Shown here: one piece after another, positions 1-8,888 of the stretch
How positions within the stretch are numbered: the stretch's first letter is position 1
Layout of the letters: every line of letters starts with the position of its first letter
Origin: Nocardia grenadensis NBRC 108939
GTDB taxonomy: Bacteria > Actinomycetota > Actinomycetes > Mycobacteriales > Mycobacteriaceae
NCBI RefSeq assembly: GCF_001613445.1
Contig: NZ_BDCJ01000028.1
Span: 62,001 to 126,000, forward strand
Direction: 5' to 3'
Length of the DNA: 64,000 bases
Program-made: the position numbers and the translations under genes
The notes under the pieces: model-generated
What the model was told of the DNA's origin: nothing
The model's input: only the letters and a program-made list of their open reading frames with translations
Database searches by the model: none

Positions 1-778
1 GGATTCCTTCCTCGCCCCGGCCGTGGCGGCGGGCGAGAGATTGGGTGCGACGGACGGGATCGTGGTCAGTGAAACCGCGATCGAACAGGGGCTGAAGCTC
101 GGCGACACCCTCACCGTCGATCGCGTCGGCACCCGGCTGCGCGTGGTGGGCTCGCTCAGCGGCCAGCACACCTACGGTCACGTGGACGTCGCCTATGTGC
201 CGCTGCCCCTGTGGCAGGAAATCCGATCCGGAATCGGCCCCGGCAGCCCGGTGCCCGCGCATGTCCATCGAGAAATCACCGCCGTCGCCATCCAGGCGAC
301 CGACCCCGATATGGACTTCGGAGCCGGTGACGCGGCGGCGGGCACGAAGAGCCTCTCACTGAAGAAATCCTTCAACGCGTCCCCCGGTTACAGCGCGGAG
401 ACACTGACCCTGACCATGATCCAGGTCTTTCTGTACGCGATCTCGGCGCTGGTCGTCGGCGCGTTCTTCACCGTCTGGACCATCCAGCGACGGCAAGAAC
501 TGGCCGTGCTGCGGGCGATGGGCGCACCCACCGGATACCTGCTGCGCGACGGACTCACCCAGGCATTGATCATCCTGCTGCTCGCGGTGGCCGTGGGCGT
601 GGGTGCGGGTGTGGGCCTCGGCAGCCTGATGGGCGCTGCCGTTCCCTTCTCGATGACCATCTCGGCCATCGGATCGGCCGCCGCGCTGCTCATCGCCCTC
701 GGCCTGGCGGGCGCGGCCGCCGCCATCACCCGGATCGCGGCCGTCGATCCGCTCATCGCCCTGGGAGGTAGCCGATGA
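1..778 (+). CDS. ABC transporter permease, FtsX/MacB type (5' end outside window)
   Basis: The reading frame is already open at the first base, so only the C-terminal part is present, about 258 residues. It begins in an extracytoplasmic MacB-like region and ends with three hydrophobic helices separated by the charged loop QRRQELAVLRAMGAP, which is the FtsX coupling motif. Such permeases pair with an ATPase to expel lipids, peptides or drugs. The stop overlaps the ATG of the ATPase gene by four bases, so the two are translationally coupled. Substrate cannot be deduced. Confidence 0.9.
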   Translation, partial: DSFLAPAVAAGERLGATDGIVVSETAIEQGLKLGDTLTVDRVGTRLRVVGSLSGQHTYGHVDVAYVPLPLWQEIRSGIGPGSPVPAHVHREITAVAIQATDPDMDFGAGDAAAGTKSLSLKKSFNASPGYSAETLTLTMIQVFLYAISALVVGAFFTVWTIQRRQELAVLRAMGAPTGYLLRDGLTQALIILLLAVAVGVGAGVGLGSLMGAAVPFSMTISAIGSAAALLIALGLAGAAAAITRIAAVDPLIALGGSR

Positions 779-1470
779 CCGGCGCAGCTGTCCACGACAC
801 CGACGCGGGCCTGGTGATGCGTGAGGTCACCCTGCGATTCGGTGACGGTGACGAGACCGTGCGGGCGCTCGAGAATGTCTCACTGACGGTCGCCCCCGGT
901 GAATTCGTCGCAGTGGTCGGTCCGTCGGGTTCGGGCAAATCGAGCATGCTGGCGGTCGCCGGCGCATTGACCCGGCCCGACTCGGGAACGGTGACCGTGG
1001 CCGGACAGGACATGACGGTATCCAGCCGCAAGACGCGCGCCCGACTGCGCCGAGACCTGGTCGGCTTCGTCTTCCAGTCCGGCAATCTCATCCCGGCCCT
1101 GACCGCCGTCGATCAGCTGCGGCTACCCACCGCTTTCGGTGCCAAGCGCGCCGCCCGCGACCCACACCAACTGCTGGCCGAAGTGGGCTTGGCACAGAAG
1201 GCGAACCGCCGGCCGCATCAGCTCTCCGGCGGCGAGCGGCAACGGGTCGGCATCGCTCGTGCTCTGGTCACCGCACCGACACTGCTACTGGTGGACGAAC
1301 CGACGGCGGCGCTGGACCGGTCCCGCAGCCACGAGGTGGTCGAGTTGCTCGCGAAGGAGACCCGCACGCACCGCGCGGCCACTGTCATGGTCACCCATGA
1401 CCACGACGTGCTGAGCCATTGCGACAGCGTGTACGAGATGATCGACGGGAAGCTGACGCGGACCGACTGA
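775..1470 (+). CDS. ABC transporter ATP-binding protein (LolD/MacB type)
   Basis: A 231-residue cytoplasmic ATPase with all motifs in place: Walker A GPSGSGKSS near residue 50, signature LSGGERQRVGIARAL, Walker B LLLVDEPTAALD and the switch histidine in VMVTHDHD. It energises the upstream FtsX-type permease. The length is normal for the family. The TetR gene starts 45 bp downstream on the same strand and probably controls this exporter. The substrate is unknown. Confidence 0.93.
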   Translation: MTGAAVHDTDAGLVMREVTLRFGDGDETVRALENVSLTVAPGEFVAVVGPSGSGKSSMLAVAGALTRPDSGTVTVAGQDMTVSSRKTRARLRRDLVGFVFQSGNLIPALTAVDQLRLPTAFGAKRAARDPHQLLAEVGLAQKANRRPHQLSGGERQRVGIARALVTAPTLLLVDEPTAALDRSRSHEVVELLAKETRTHRAATVMVTHDHDVLSHCDSVYEMIDGKLTRTD

Positions 1471-1514
1471 TCCCGGCCGCGTCGTCGTCGCCGAGAAGAG
1501 GGAAGTGCGCGCCC

Positions 1515-2093
1515 ATGCCGAAGATCCAGGCGGCCACTGTCGCCGAGCATCGCGCGGCGCAACGCCGCGCCATCCTGGACGCGGCCCGCGAGCTCCTGGC
1601 CGAAGGCGGGACCGAAGCGCCGGGCCTGGCCGCTGTCGCCGAGCGGACAGGCCTGGCGCGTCCCAGCGTCTACCGCTACTTCCGTTCCCGCGACGATCTA
1701 CTGGAGGCCGTGATCGCCGACAGTTTCCCCCGCTGGTCCGCCGCAGTCACCGACCGGATGGCAGGGGTGAACGGTCCCGCGGCACGGGTGCTCGCCTACG
1801 TCGACGCGAACCTGCATCTGGTCGCTTCGGGCGAGCACGCCGTCGTCCGGGGCCTGGCCGCGGTCGTGCCCGGCGAACGATTGGCCGAGGACAGCAGGAT
1901 CCTGCACGAACAGCTACGTGTGCCGCTGACCGTGGCGCTCGCCGATCACGGCGCCACGGACGCGGAGGGAATATCCGATTTGATCCAGTCGATCGTGCTG
2001 GCAGCCGGCCGCATGATCGAGAGCGGCGCGCCGGAAGCGCATGTGCGCGAGCTCACCCACCAACTGCTCGAGCCGTATCTGCGGAAAGGGTAG
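1515..2093 (+). CDS. TetR/AcrR family regulator of the ABC exporter
   Basis: A 192-residue regulator with an N-terminal helix-turn-helix (RTGLARPSVYRYFRSRDDLLEAV, about residues 35-57) and a divergent ligand-binding C-terminus. The start at 1515 is preferred because AGAGGGAAG lies about 10 bases upstream. An earlier in-frame start would run into the ATPase gene and add a non-conserved N-terminus. Position after the exporter suggests it represses that operon; this is inference from context. Confidence 0.88.
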   Translation: MPKIQAATVAEHRAAQRRAILDAARELLAEGGTEAPGLAAVAERTGLARPSVYRYFRSRDDLLEAVIADSFPRWSAAVTDRMAGVNGPAARVLAYVDANLHLVASGEHAVVRGLAAVVPGERLAEDSRILHEQLRVPLTVALADHGATDAEGISDLIQSIVLAAGRMIESGAPEAHVRELTHQLLEPYLRKG

Positions 2094-2202
2094 ACGCGGC
2101 CGGTGAACACCCGGGCGGGTGCGTTTGCGCGAGTGCTTCGCCCATCGGGTAGGGCCGCCGGTGAGCTCCCGGCCCGCGCAGTCGTCGCCGCGATATCGCG
2201 GG

Positions 2203-3036
2203 TTACTTCTTGCGGCCCACGGCCGCGTAACCCGCGGCGGGCGGGCGGGGTGCGCCGTTCGGCAACACGGTCACTCCGTCCGTCTCTTGCGGTTTCCCCT
2301 CCGGGTGCCAGTCCTCGATCGCGACGATCCCCGGCTCCAGCACCTCCAGGTCACGGAAGAAACGTGAGACCCCGGCGTAGTCGCGTGCCTCCATCTCGAT
2401 CCCGCTCTGCCGGTAGGCCCGCACGGTGCCCTCCACCATGGCGGGGTCGAAGTCGGTGGTCAGATGGGTCATCACCAGGTACGACCCGGACGGCAGCGGC
2501 GCGAGGAGGGTATCGACGATGTCGTAGATGCGGTCACCGGAAACGAAATGGCACAGGGCGATGAGGCTCAGGGCCACCGGCCGGTCGAAATCCAAGGTCT
2601 CCCGCACCGCGGCCGCGGACAGGATCCGGTCCGGGGCGGTCAGATCCGATTGCACGTACTGGGTTACACCGTCGGGTGATCCGACCAGTAGTGCCCGCGC
2701 GTGGGCGAGCACGATCGGATCATTGTCCACGTAGACCACCCGGGCGTCGGGTGTCGTTTCCTGCGCCACCTGGTGCAGGTTCGGTTCGGTGGGGATTCCG
2801 GTGCCGATATCGAGAAACTGGCGGACTCCCAGCTCACTGAGGTGACGCACCGCGCGCACCATGAACGCGCGGTTGTCCCGCGCCACGCCGCGCACCGACG
2901 GGATGGCCTGCTCGATCTTCGCCGCGGCCTCCCGGTCGGCGGGATAGTTGTCCTTGCCGCCCAGGAAGTAGTCGTAGATGCGGGCGCTGTGTGCCCGGTC
3001 CTGCCGAAGATCCGTCGAACCCTTGTGATCTGCCAC
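2203..3036 (-). CDS. SAM-dependent methyltransferase, DUF574/Methyltransf_19 family
   Basis: A 277-residue protein with the family hallmarks: an N-terminal ARIYDYFLGGKDNYPADREAA segment, the SAM-binding loop FLDIGTGIPTEPN, and VVYVDNDPIVLAHARALL for the ribose contact. This family is much expanded in Nocardia and Streptomyces; substrates are mostly unknown. A run of R-R-K at the extreme C-terminus is typical. It is convergent with the TetR gene at 1515-2093 and has no obvious partner. Confidence 0.9.
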   Translation of the reverse strand: MADHKGSTDLRQDRAHSARIYDYFLGGKDNYPADREAAAKIEQAIPSVRGVARDNRAFMVRAVRHLSELGVRQFLDIGTGIPTEPNLHQVAQETTPDARVVYVDNDPIVLAHARALLVGSPDGVTQYVQSDLTAPDRILSAAAVRETLDFDRPVALSLIALCHFVSGDRIYDIVDTLLAPLPSGSYLVMTHLTTDFDPAMVEGTVRAYRQSGIEMEARDYAGVSRFFRDLEVLEPGIVAIEDWHPEGKPQETDGVTVLPNGAPRPPAAGYAAVGRKK

Positions 3037-3162
3037 GATCTACTCCTCACTCCGGCGCCGCTGTCCGCCGCAACGAGTTAACCACCCGGGACACACCGCC
3101 GCACATGGCCATCCGGAAATTTTTGTGCCACAGCAATTTCGGTCGAATGGTCGATCAACACG

Positions 3163-3930
3163 TCACACAGAAGCGGGCGGGGTGGGGGCCCGCACCCCGT
3201 CGATACCGCTGCGGTGCGCAGACTCCCGGAGATCGCAACCGTCGGCGATATCGCGGATCAGCCGGGCGAAGCGTTGCGGTTCGGCCAGCGGTAGGTAATG
3301 CCCGGCCCCGGGCACCACGAGCACCCTTGCCCGGGGCGAGGCCGCGACGAAACGCTGCTCGTGACCGCGGAAATGGTCGCGGCTTCCGTTGATCAGCCAG
3401 ACGGGGCCGGGGTATCGACGGAGTTCGCCGAGCGGATCGAAACTTGCCGTGGCCCTGGCGATATCGGGAATCACCTCGGTGGCGATACCGCCGGCTGCCA
3501 CGGCAGCGGCGACCTGCGCAGGGAGGACGGCGTCGAAGAGCCGACGACTGAGCCGCTCCCCTCCGTCGCACTGGATCGACAGCAGTAGATGTGCGATCCG
3601 GAAGGGAATCGTCAGGGCGGCGTTCGGAATACGCGTCGACCCGGCGACCACCAGACCGGCCACGCGTTCGCCGAGTTCGGCGGCCGCCGCAAGGGCGACG
3701 TACCCGCCCAGCGAATGGCCGACGACCAGGGCCCGGCCGCCGACGCTGTCGATCGCCGCGCGGACGCTCTCGATCGACGCGGGCATGGTGAAACGTTCGC
3801 CGCGATGGGCACCGTGCCCAGGGAGATCGGGGGTAACCACCGATCGCTCGGGGCCGATTTCTGCCTCGACGGAGATCCAGCAGCGGCCGCTGAGCCGGAT
3901 ACCGTGCACCAGAACCACGGGAAGAGCCAT
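3163..3930 (-). CDS. alpha/beta hydrolase
   Basis: A 255-residue alpha/beta-hydrolase beginning MALPVVLVHGIRLSG (oxyanion-side HG motif). The nucleophile elbow is GHSLGGYVA, with a late Asp (NGSRDHF) and catalytic His (GAGHYLPLAEP). The start at 3930 follows a GGAGG ribosome site by 6 bases. It is divergent from the TetR gene at 4016, and the 85-bp gap between them holds two identical palindromes. It is therefore the likely target of that repressor. The substrate may be an ester or lactone; this is not determinable. Confidence 0.9.
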   Translation of the reverse strand: MALPVVLVHGIRLSGRCWISVEAEIGPERSVVTPDLPGHGAHRGERFTMPASIESVRAAIDSVGGRALVVGHSLGGYVALAAAAELGERVAGLVVAGSTRIPNAALTIPFRIAHLLLSIQCDGGERLSRRLFDAVLPAQVAAAVAAGGIATEVIPDIARATASFDPLGELRRYPGPVWLINGSRDHFRGHEQRFVAASPRARVLVVPGAGHYLPLAEPQRFARLIRDIADGCDLRESAHRSGIDGVRAPTPPASV

Positions 3931-3944
3931 AACGCCTCCAAACA

Positions 3945-3962
3945 CAACGCAACGTTGCGTTG
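3945..3962. promoter_or_regulatory. Operator palindrome 1 of the hydrolase/TetR divergon
   Basis: A perfect 18-bp palindrome, CAACGCAACGTTGCGTTG. An identical copy starts 41 bp further on, about four helical turns away. Both lie between the divergent hydrolase and TetR genes, the usual place for a TetR operator. Binding is inferred. Confidence 0.8.
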
Positions 3963-3985
3963 CACTGTAGTCAACCTTGACGGTG

Positions 3986-4003
3986 CAACGCAACGTTGCG
4001 TTG
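3986..4003. promoter_or_regulatory. Operator palindrome 2 of the hydrolase/TetR divergon
   Basis: Second exact copy of the 18-bp palindrome. It lies immediately upstream of a TATTGT hexamer (4004-4009) that would place transcription start on the ATG at 4016, so occupancy would block the regulator's own promoter. Confidence 0.8.
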
Positions 4004-4015
4004 TATTGTCGGCAT

Positions 4016-4597
4016 ATGGATGACCCCGCCGATACGAGCACGACCGCCCGGCCCCGCCAGGCCGAGGCGATCTTCGCGGCCACCCTCGAACTTCTCGCCA
4101 CCACGGGCTACGAGGGACTGACCATGGAGTCGGTCGCGCTCCGCGCCGGTGTGAACAAGACGACCCTCTACCGGTGGTGGAAATCCAAGGACGAGGTGCT
4201 CGCCGCCGCGCTGACCGGCTCGGATCTGCTCGGCTTCCCGGTGCCCGACACAGGAAGCCTCCGGGGCGATCTCGTCGAAACGACCCGGAGCATCCACCAT
4301 CTGCTCACCGATGCCGCGACCGCCCCCATCGCGGCCGCCGTCCTGGCGGCCTCCCCCGGCCGGCCGTCGCTGGCGGCGATCGGCCGCATGTTCTTCGCCG
4401 ACCGCGCCGCCCGCGAACACCCGATCTTCCGCCGGGCGGTCGAACGCGGCGAACTGGCTGAGGAGACCGATCCCCGCCTGGTGATGGATATGCTCGCCGG
4501 AGCGATCTGGTTCCGCCTGTTCCTACGCGCCGAACCGGTCGAGGCCGCCGATATCGAAGCGGCCGTCGCTCTGGTGCTGGGCGGCGTAGCCCCCTGA
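4016..4597 (+). CDS. TetR family regulator, probable autorepressor of the divergon
   Basis: A 193-residue TetR protein with helix-turn-helix MESVALRAGVNKTTLYRWWKS (about residues 41-61) and a TetR_C-type ligand domain. The ATG at 4016 has no clear ribosome site but lies 7 bases after a TATTGT -10-like hexamer, so the message is probably leaderless. An upstream in-frame start would read through the operator. It likely controls itself and the hydrolase on the other strand through the two 18-bp palindromes. Confidence 0.87.
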   Translation: MDDPADTSTTARPRQAEAIFAATLELLATTGYEGLTMESVALRAGVNKTTLYRWWKSKDEVLAAALTGSDLLGFPVPDTGSLRGDLVETTRSIHHLLTDAATAPIAAAVLAASPGRPSLAAIGRMFFADRAAREHPIFRRAVERGELAEETDPRLVMDMLAGAIWFRLFLRAEPVEAADIEAAVALVLGGVAP

Positions 4598-4698
4598 TGG
4601 CACACCGCGGCCGGCGGCCGCCCGCATTCCGCCCGGCGCGGGTTCGCCCGGTCCGACGTACGGCACAGCTTCCGGGTGCGGGCGGATTCCCGGCTCGG

Positions 4699-5460
4699 CT
4701 ACCCCCGCAGGTTGCGGTCGAAGAGGGCCAGCAGTTCGCGGTAGTGCCGTTCGGCGAACTCGGCATCGTAGGCGGCGGTATCCGCCTGGGTGTAGCCGTG
4801 TTTCGCACCCTCGTAGACCTCGGTGCGGTGGCGCTCACCGGCTGCGGCGACCGCCTCGTCGAACCGATCGAAAGAATCGGGCGCCTTCGCCACGTCTTCG
4901 CCGGCGTGACCGAAATACAGCTCCCCCGTGATGTTCCCGACGAGCAGATGCGGACTGTCCGCGTTCTCGGTGATCAGCGGACCACCGTGGAATCCGGCCA
5001 CCGCCGCGACCCGATCGGGGAACGCGGCCGCGACCAGCACCGCGAGTCGCGCACCCATGCAGTAGCCGGTGACACCGACCTTCCCCGCGGCGACCTGTGG
5101 CGCCGCGGCCAGCCAGGCGAGATAGGCGCCGGCATCGGACCGCAGCAGCTCCGGTGTCAGCTCGCGGATCATCGGGACGAGCTGCTGGAAGATCTCCGGT
5201 CGCGCCTCCGGGTCGATGAAATCCGGTAACTCCAGCACCGGCGCGCGACCGTGCCGGTAGAAGGCGTTCGGCAGCAGAACGGTGTAGCCGTGCGCGGCGA
5301 TACGGTCGGCCATGGCCCGCAGACCGGGCCGCAGTCCGAAACCGTCCTGGATCAGCAGTACTCCCGGATGGGCGGCACCGTCGTCGGGGTAGGTGACGTA
5401 GGCGTCGGCGACACCGTCCGGGGTTCGGATATCGACCGGCATACCGTGGACTTCGGTCAT
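4699..5460 (-). CDS. Dienelactone hydrolase family protein
   Basis: A 253-residue dienelactone-hydrolase-type alpha/beta hydrolase. The conserved Cys nucleophile elbow is GYCMGARLAV, with the downstream Asp region and a terminal catalytic His in GAKHGYTQ. The start at 5460 sits 8 bases after a strong AGGAGG. Members hydrolyse dienelactone in chlorocatechol breakdown, but many homologues act on other esters. No chlorocatechol genes are nearby, so the substrate is left open. Confidence 0.88.
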   Translation of the reverse strand: MTEVHGMPVDIRTPDGVADAYVTYPDDGAAHPGVLLIQDGFGLRPGLRAMADRIAAHGYTVLLPNAFYRHGRAPVLELPDFIDPEARPEIFQQLVPMIRELTPELLRSDAGAYLAWLAAAPQVAAGKVGVTGYCMGARLAVLVAAAFPDRVAAVAGFHGGPLITENADSPHLLVGNITGELYFGHAGEDVAKAPDSFDRFDEAVAAAGERHRTEVYEGAKHGYTQADTAAYDAEFAERHYRELLALFDRNLRG

Positions 5461-5611
5461 CGTGAAACCTCCTGTGGTGTCGGGCGATCTCGAACATACC
5501 GGGTTCGGATCGGCCGATTCGATACGGTGCGCGGCCCACCGATCGTGGTTCGGCGCGGCACCATCGCGGTTCCGGCGGCGCCGCACGGTTCGTCGAACTC
5601 CCCGGCGTACT

Positions 5612-6019
5612 TCAGCTCGTACGTGCACGGGCCTGCCCGCCTTCCGCGTCCTGGTCGAACCGCATGCGGGCACGTTCGACCTCGGGCAATGTTCCGGTGG
5701 CCCAGTGCAGGAGCGCGTCGATGAGGTCCTGTAGCGACCGGCCGAGCGGCGTCAACCGGTACTCGACGGCGACCGGCCGGGTGTGCGTGACGACCCGGTC
5801 GACCATCCCGTTGCGTTCGAGCCGCCGCAGCGCGGTGGTGAGTGATTTCTGCGTCACGACCGGGATGGCCCGGCGTAGGTCGTTGAAGCGCAGCGGGCCG
5901 TGCTCGCACAGCGCGTCGAGCACTTGGAGCGACCATTTGTCGAGGACCTGATCGAGTAGTTCGCGATGGGCCTGCGTGAGTTGCGGGCTGCCCAGGGGCA
6001 GTGGCGCGGTTTCCGGCAT
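5612..6019 (-). CDS. HxlR family winged-helix regulator
   Basis: A 135-residue HxlR-type regulator: DKWSLQVLDALCEHGPLRFNDL, then TQKSLTTALRRLERNGMVDRVV, then YRLTPLGRSLQDLI. The start is set at the methionine encoded at 6019; an in-frame upstream start exists at 6064 and cannot be excluded. It is divergent from the RidA gene, sharing a gap of about 76 bp, and probably regulates that gene and itself. HxlR proteins often respond to aldehydes or quinones; the signal here is unknown. Confidence 0.86.
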   Translation of the reverse strand: MPETAPLPLGSPQLTQAHRELLDQVLDKWSLQVLDALCEHGPLRFNDLRRAIPVVTQKSLTTALRRLERNGMVDRVVTHTRPVAVEYRLTPLGRSLQDLIDALLHWATGTLPEVERARMRFDQDAEGGQARARTS

Positions 6020-6095
6020 GCCACCTAGTCTCGTTGAAGTTCCCTTCGGACACCAGGTAGACATCGGATACCTTGTTCAATCAGTGAAAGGGATC

Positions 6096-6509
6096 ATGAT
6101 GGCAGTGCAGTTGCGCACCCCCGAAGGCATGTTCACCCCCGTGCCGTACCACCATGTCGCGATCGGCTCGGGCACACGGCAGGTACACGTGGCCGGCCAG
6201 ATCGCACGCGACGCCGCCGGAAATCCCGTCGCGACCGGTGACCTCGCGGGCCAGGTCGCCCACGCCCTGCGCAATACGGCACGCGGGCTGGCGGGGGCAG
6301 GAGCGACCTTCGCCGATGTCGTCCGGCTGCGCTTCTTCGTCACGCACTGGACCCCGGACAAGTACGACGATTTCGTCGCGGGTATCGAGCGCGTCGTCGA
6401 GGAACTCGGCATACCCCAGCCGTTGCCGCCCTTGTCGGCGATAGGTGTCGACTACCTGTTCGAGCCCGATGTGCTGGTCGAGGTGGAGGCGTACGCCGTA
6501 TTGGACTGA
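6096..6509 (+). CDS. RidA/YjgF/Rid family protein
   Basis: A 137-residue Rid-family protein with the fold's typical HVAGQIARDAAGNPVATGDLAG and a C-terminal PPLSAIGV...VEVEAYAVLD. Classical RidA deaminates reactive enamines and imines with an Arg near the C-terminal third. Here the corresponding stretch lacks a clear catalytic Arg, so it is probably a non-archetypal Rid subgroup. Two adjacent ATG codons (6096 and 6099) follow GAAAGGG. It is divergent from HxlR. Confidence 0.85.
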   Translation: MMAVQLRTPEGMFTPVPYHHVAIGSGTRQVHVAGQIARDAAGNPVATGDLAGQVAHALRNTARGLAGAGATFADVVRLRFFVTHWTPDKYDDFVAGIERVVEELGIPQPLPPLSAIGVDYLFEPDVLVEVEAYAVLD

Positions 6510-6738
6510 GTGGTGGCGGGAGCGCGCGAGAAACGCCGCCCGAAGGTCACACGTGCGGGGTGGGGACGGTAGATGAGCTCTTGGATATCGCCGTCGAGCG
6601 TCCGGCTCTCGATCAGCTCCAGATCGAAGTCGGCCGCACCGCCGAAGACCGGGGCCGTGCCGGTCCGCCCGGGTGATCACCGGGAAGATCGTCACCTGCA
6701 CCAGGTCGACCAGGCCGGCGGCCAACAGCGCCCAGTTC
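6510..6738 (-). pseudogene. Broken RibD_C/dihydrofolate-reductase-like gene (C-terminal fragment)
   Basis: The minus strand encodes LLAAGLVDLVQVTIFPVI, then after a one-base frame change APVFGGAADFDLELIESRTL and DGDIQELIYRP. Together these are the C-terminal half of a RibD_C (dihydrofolate-reductase-like) protein. The two parts lie in different frames (shift near 6655). The N-terminal half is missing because an IS30-type transposase fragment begins at about 6739. There is no intact start. Confidence 0.75.
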
Positions 6739-7129
6739 ATCGACACACGATGCTGGTCCATCTGCCCACCGGTCACGACGCCGAAACCGTCCGTGATGGG
6801 CTGATCGCCACGATCTCGACCCTGCCCGCCCACCTACGGGCCCGCTGACCTGGGACCAAGGCTGCGAGATAGCGCGCCACAAGCAGTTCTCGATGGCCAC
6901 CGACATGCAGGTTTACTTCTGCGACCCGGCCAGCCCCTGGCAACGCGGCTCCAACGAAAACACCAACGGCCTACTACGTCAATACTTCCCCAAGAGCAGC
7001 GACCTCAGCGTCCACAGCCCCGCCGACCTCGAATACGTCGCCCAGCAGCTCAACGACAGACCACGCAAAACGCTCGGCTGGGATACCCCAGCCGAGCGCC
7101 TCGCTATGCTCTTGTCCACCACCAACTAA
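6739..7129 (+). pseudogene. IS30-family transposase fragment, frameshifted
   Basis: This is the C-terminal part of an IS30-type DDE transposase. Frame one gives [20 protein letters not shown] and [10 protein letters not shown]. One base is then lost near 6841, and frame two continues [11 protein letters not shown], then [20 protein letters not shown] with the family's final catalytic Glu region, then [15 protein letters not shown]. The N-terminus and left end are absent. The bases after the stop (CGGTGTTGCGACGACC) resemble the right end of such elements. It is a dead remnant. Confidence 0.85.
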
Positions 7130-7201
7130 CAGCGGTGTTGCGACGACCCCCAGAATCTGCCTCTGCGGAAGGGCCCCTATCAGCGCTGGTCGGCGAACCG
7201 C

Positions 7202-8314
<1,113 letters not shown>

Positions 8315-8818
8315 TCAGCGGGTGGCGGTGATGGATTTCGGTCCGCGGCCCACGGCCACCACCCCGGATTGGACGATCTCCCGGATGCCGTACGGCTCGA
8401 GCATGCGCAGCAGCGCATCGAGCTTGGACCGGGTGCCGGTCGCCTCGACAGTGAGCGCGTCGGGCGAGACGTCGATGACCTTGGCGCGGAACAGGTTGAC
8501 CGATTCGATCACCTGGGTGCGCACGCTGGCGTCGGCGCGGACCTTCACCAGGATCAGTTCGCGAGCCACGGAGGTCTCCGGGTCCTGCTCGACGATCTTG
8601 ATCACATTCACCAGTTTGTTCAGCTGTTTGGTGACCTGCTCCAGCGGCAGATCGTCCACGGTGACCACGATGGTCATCCGGGAGATCTCCTTGACCTCGG
8701 TCGCGCCGACGGCCAGGGACTCGATATTGAATCCGCGGCGGGAGAACAGGCTGGCCACCCGGGCCAGCACGCCCGGTTTGTCCTCGACCAGGACGCTGAG
8801 GGTGTGGGTGGTGCTCAT
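8315..8818 (-). CDS. ilvN: Acetolactate synthase small (regulatory) subunit
   Basis: A 167-residue protein with an N-terminal ACT domain (LSVLVEDKPGVLARVASLFS, residues 6-25) that binds valine for feedback control of IlvB. An ALS_ss C-terminal domain follows (KVIDVSPDALTVEATGT). The length matches mycobacterial IlvN. It lies 70 bp downstream of ilvB and upstream of ilvC in one operon. Confidence 0.96.
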   Translation of the reverse strand: MSTTHTLSVLVEDKPGVLARVASLFSRRGFNIESLAVGATEVKEISRMTIVVTVDDLPLEQVTKQLNKLVNVIKIVEQDPETSVARELILVKVRADASVRTQVIESVNLFRAKVIDVSPDALTVEATGTRSKLDALLRMLEPYGIREIVQSGVVAVGRGPKSITATR

Positions 8819-8888
8819 GCTGTGTCCTTTCGGGCCTGACCGGACGCCGGCGTGGTTACGCTGCGCTGCCTCCTCCGGCGCTGACCGG

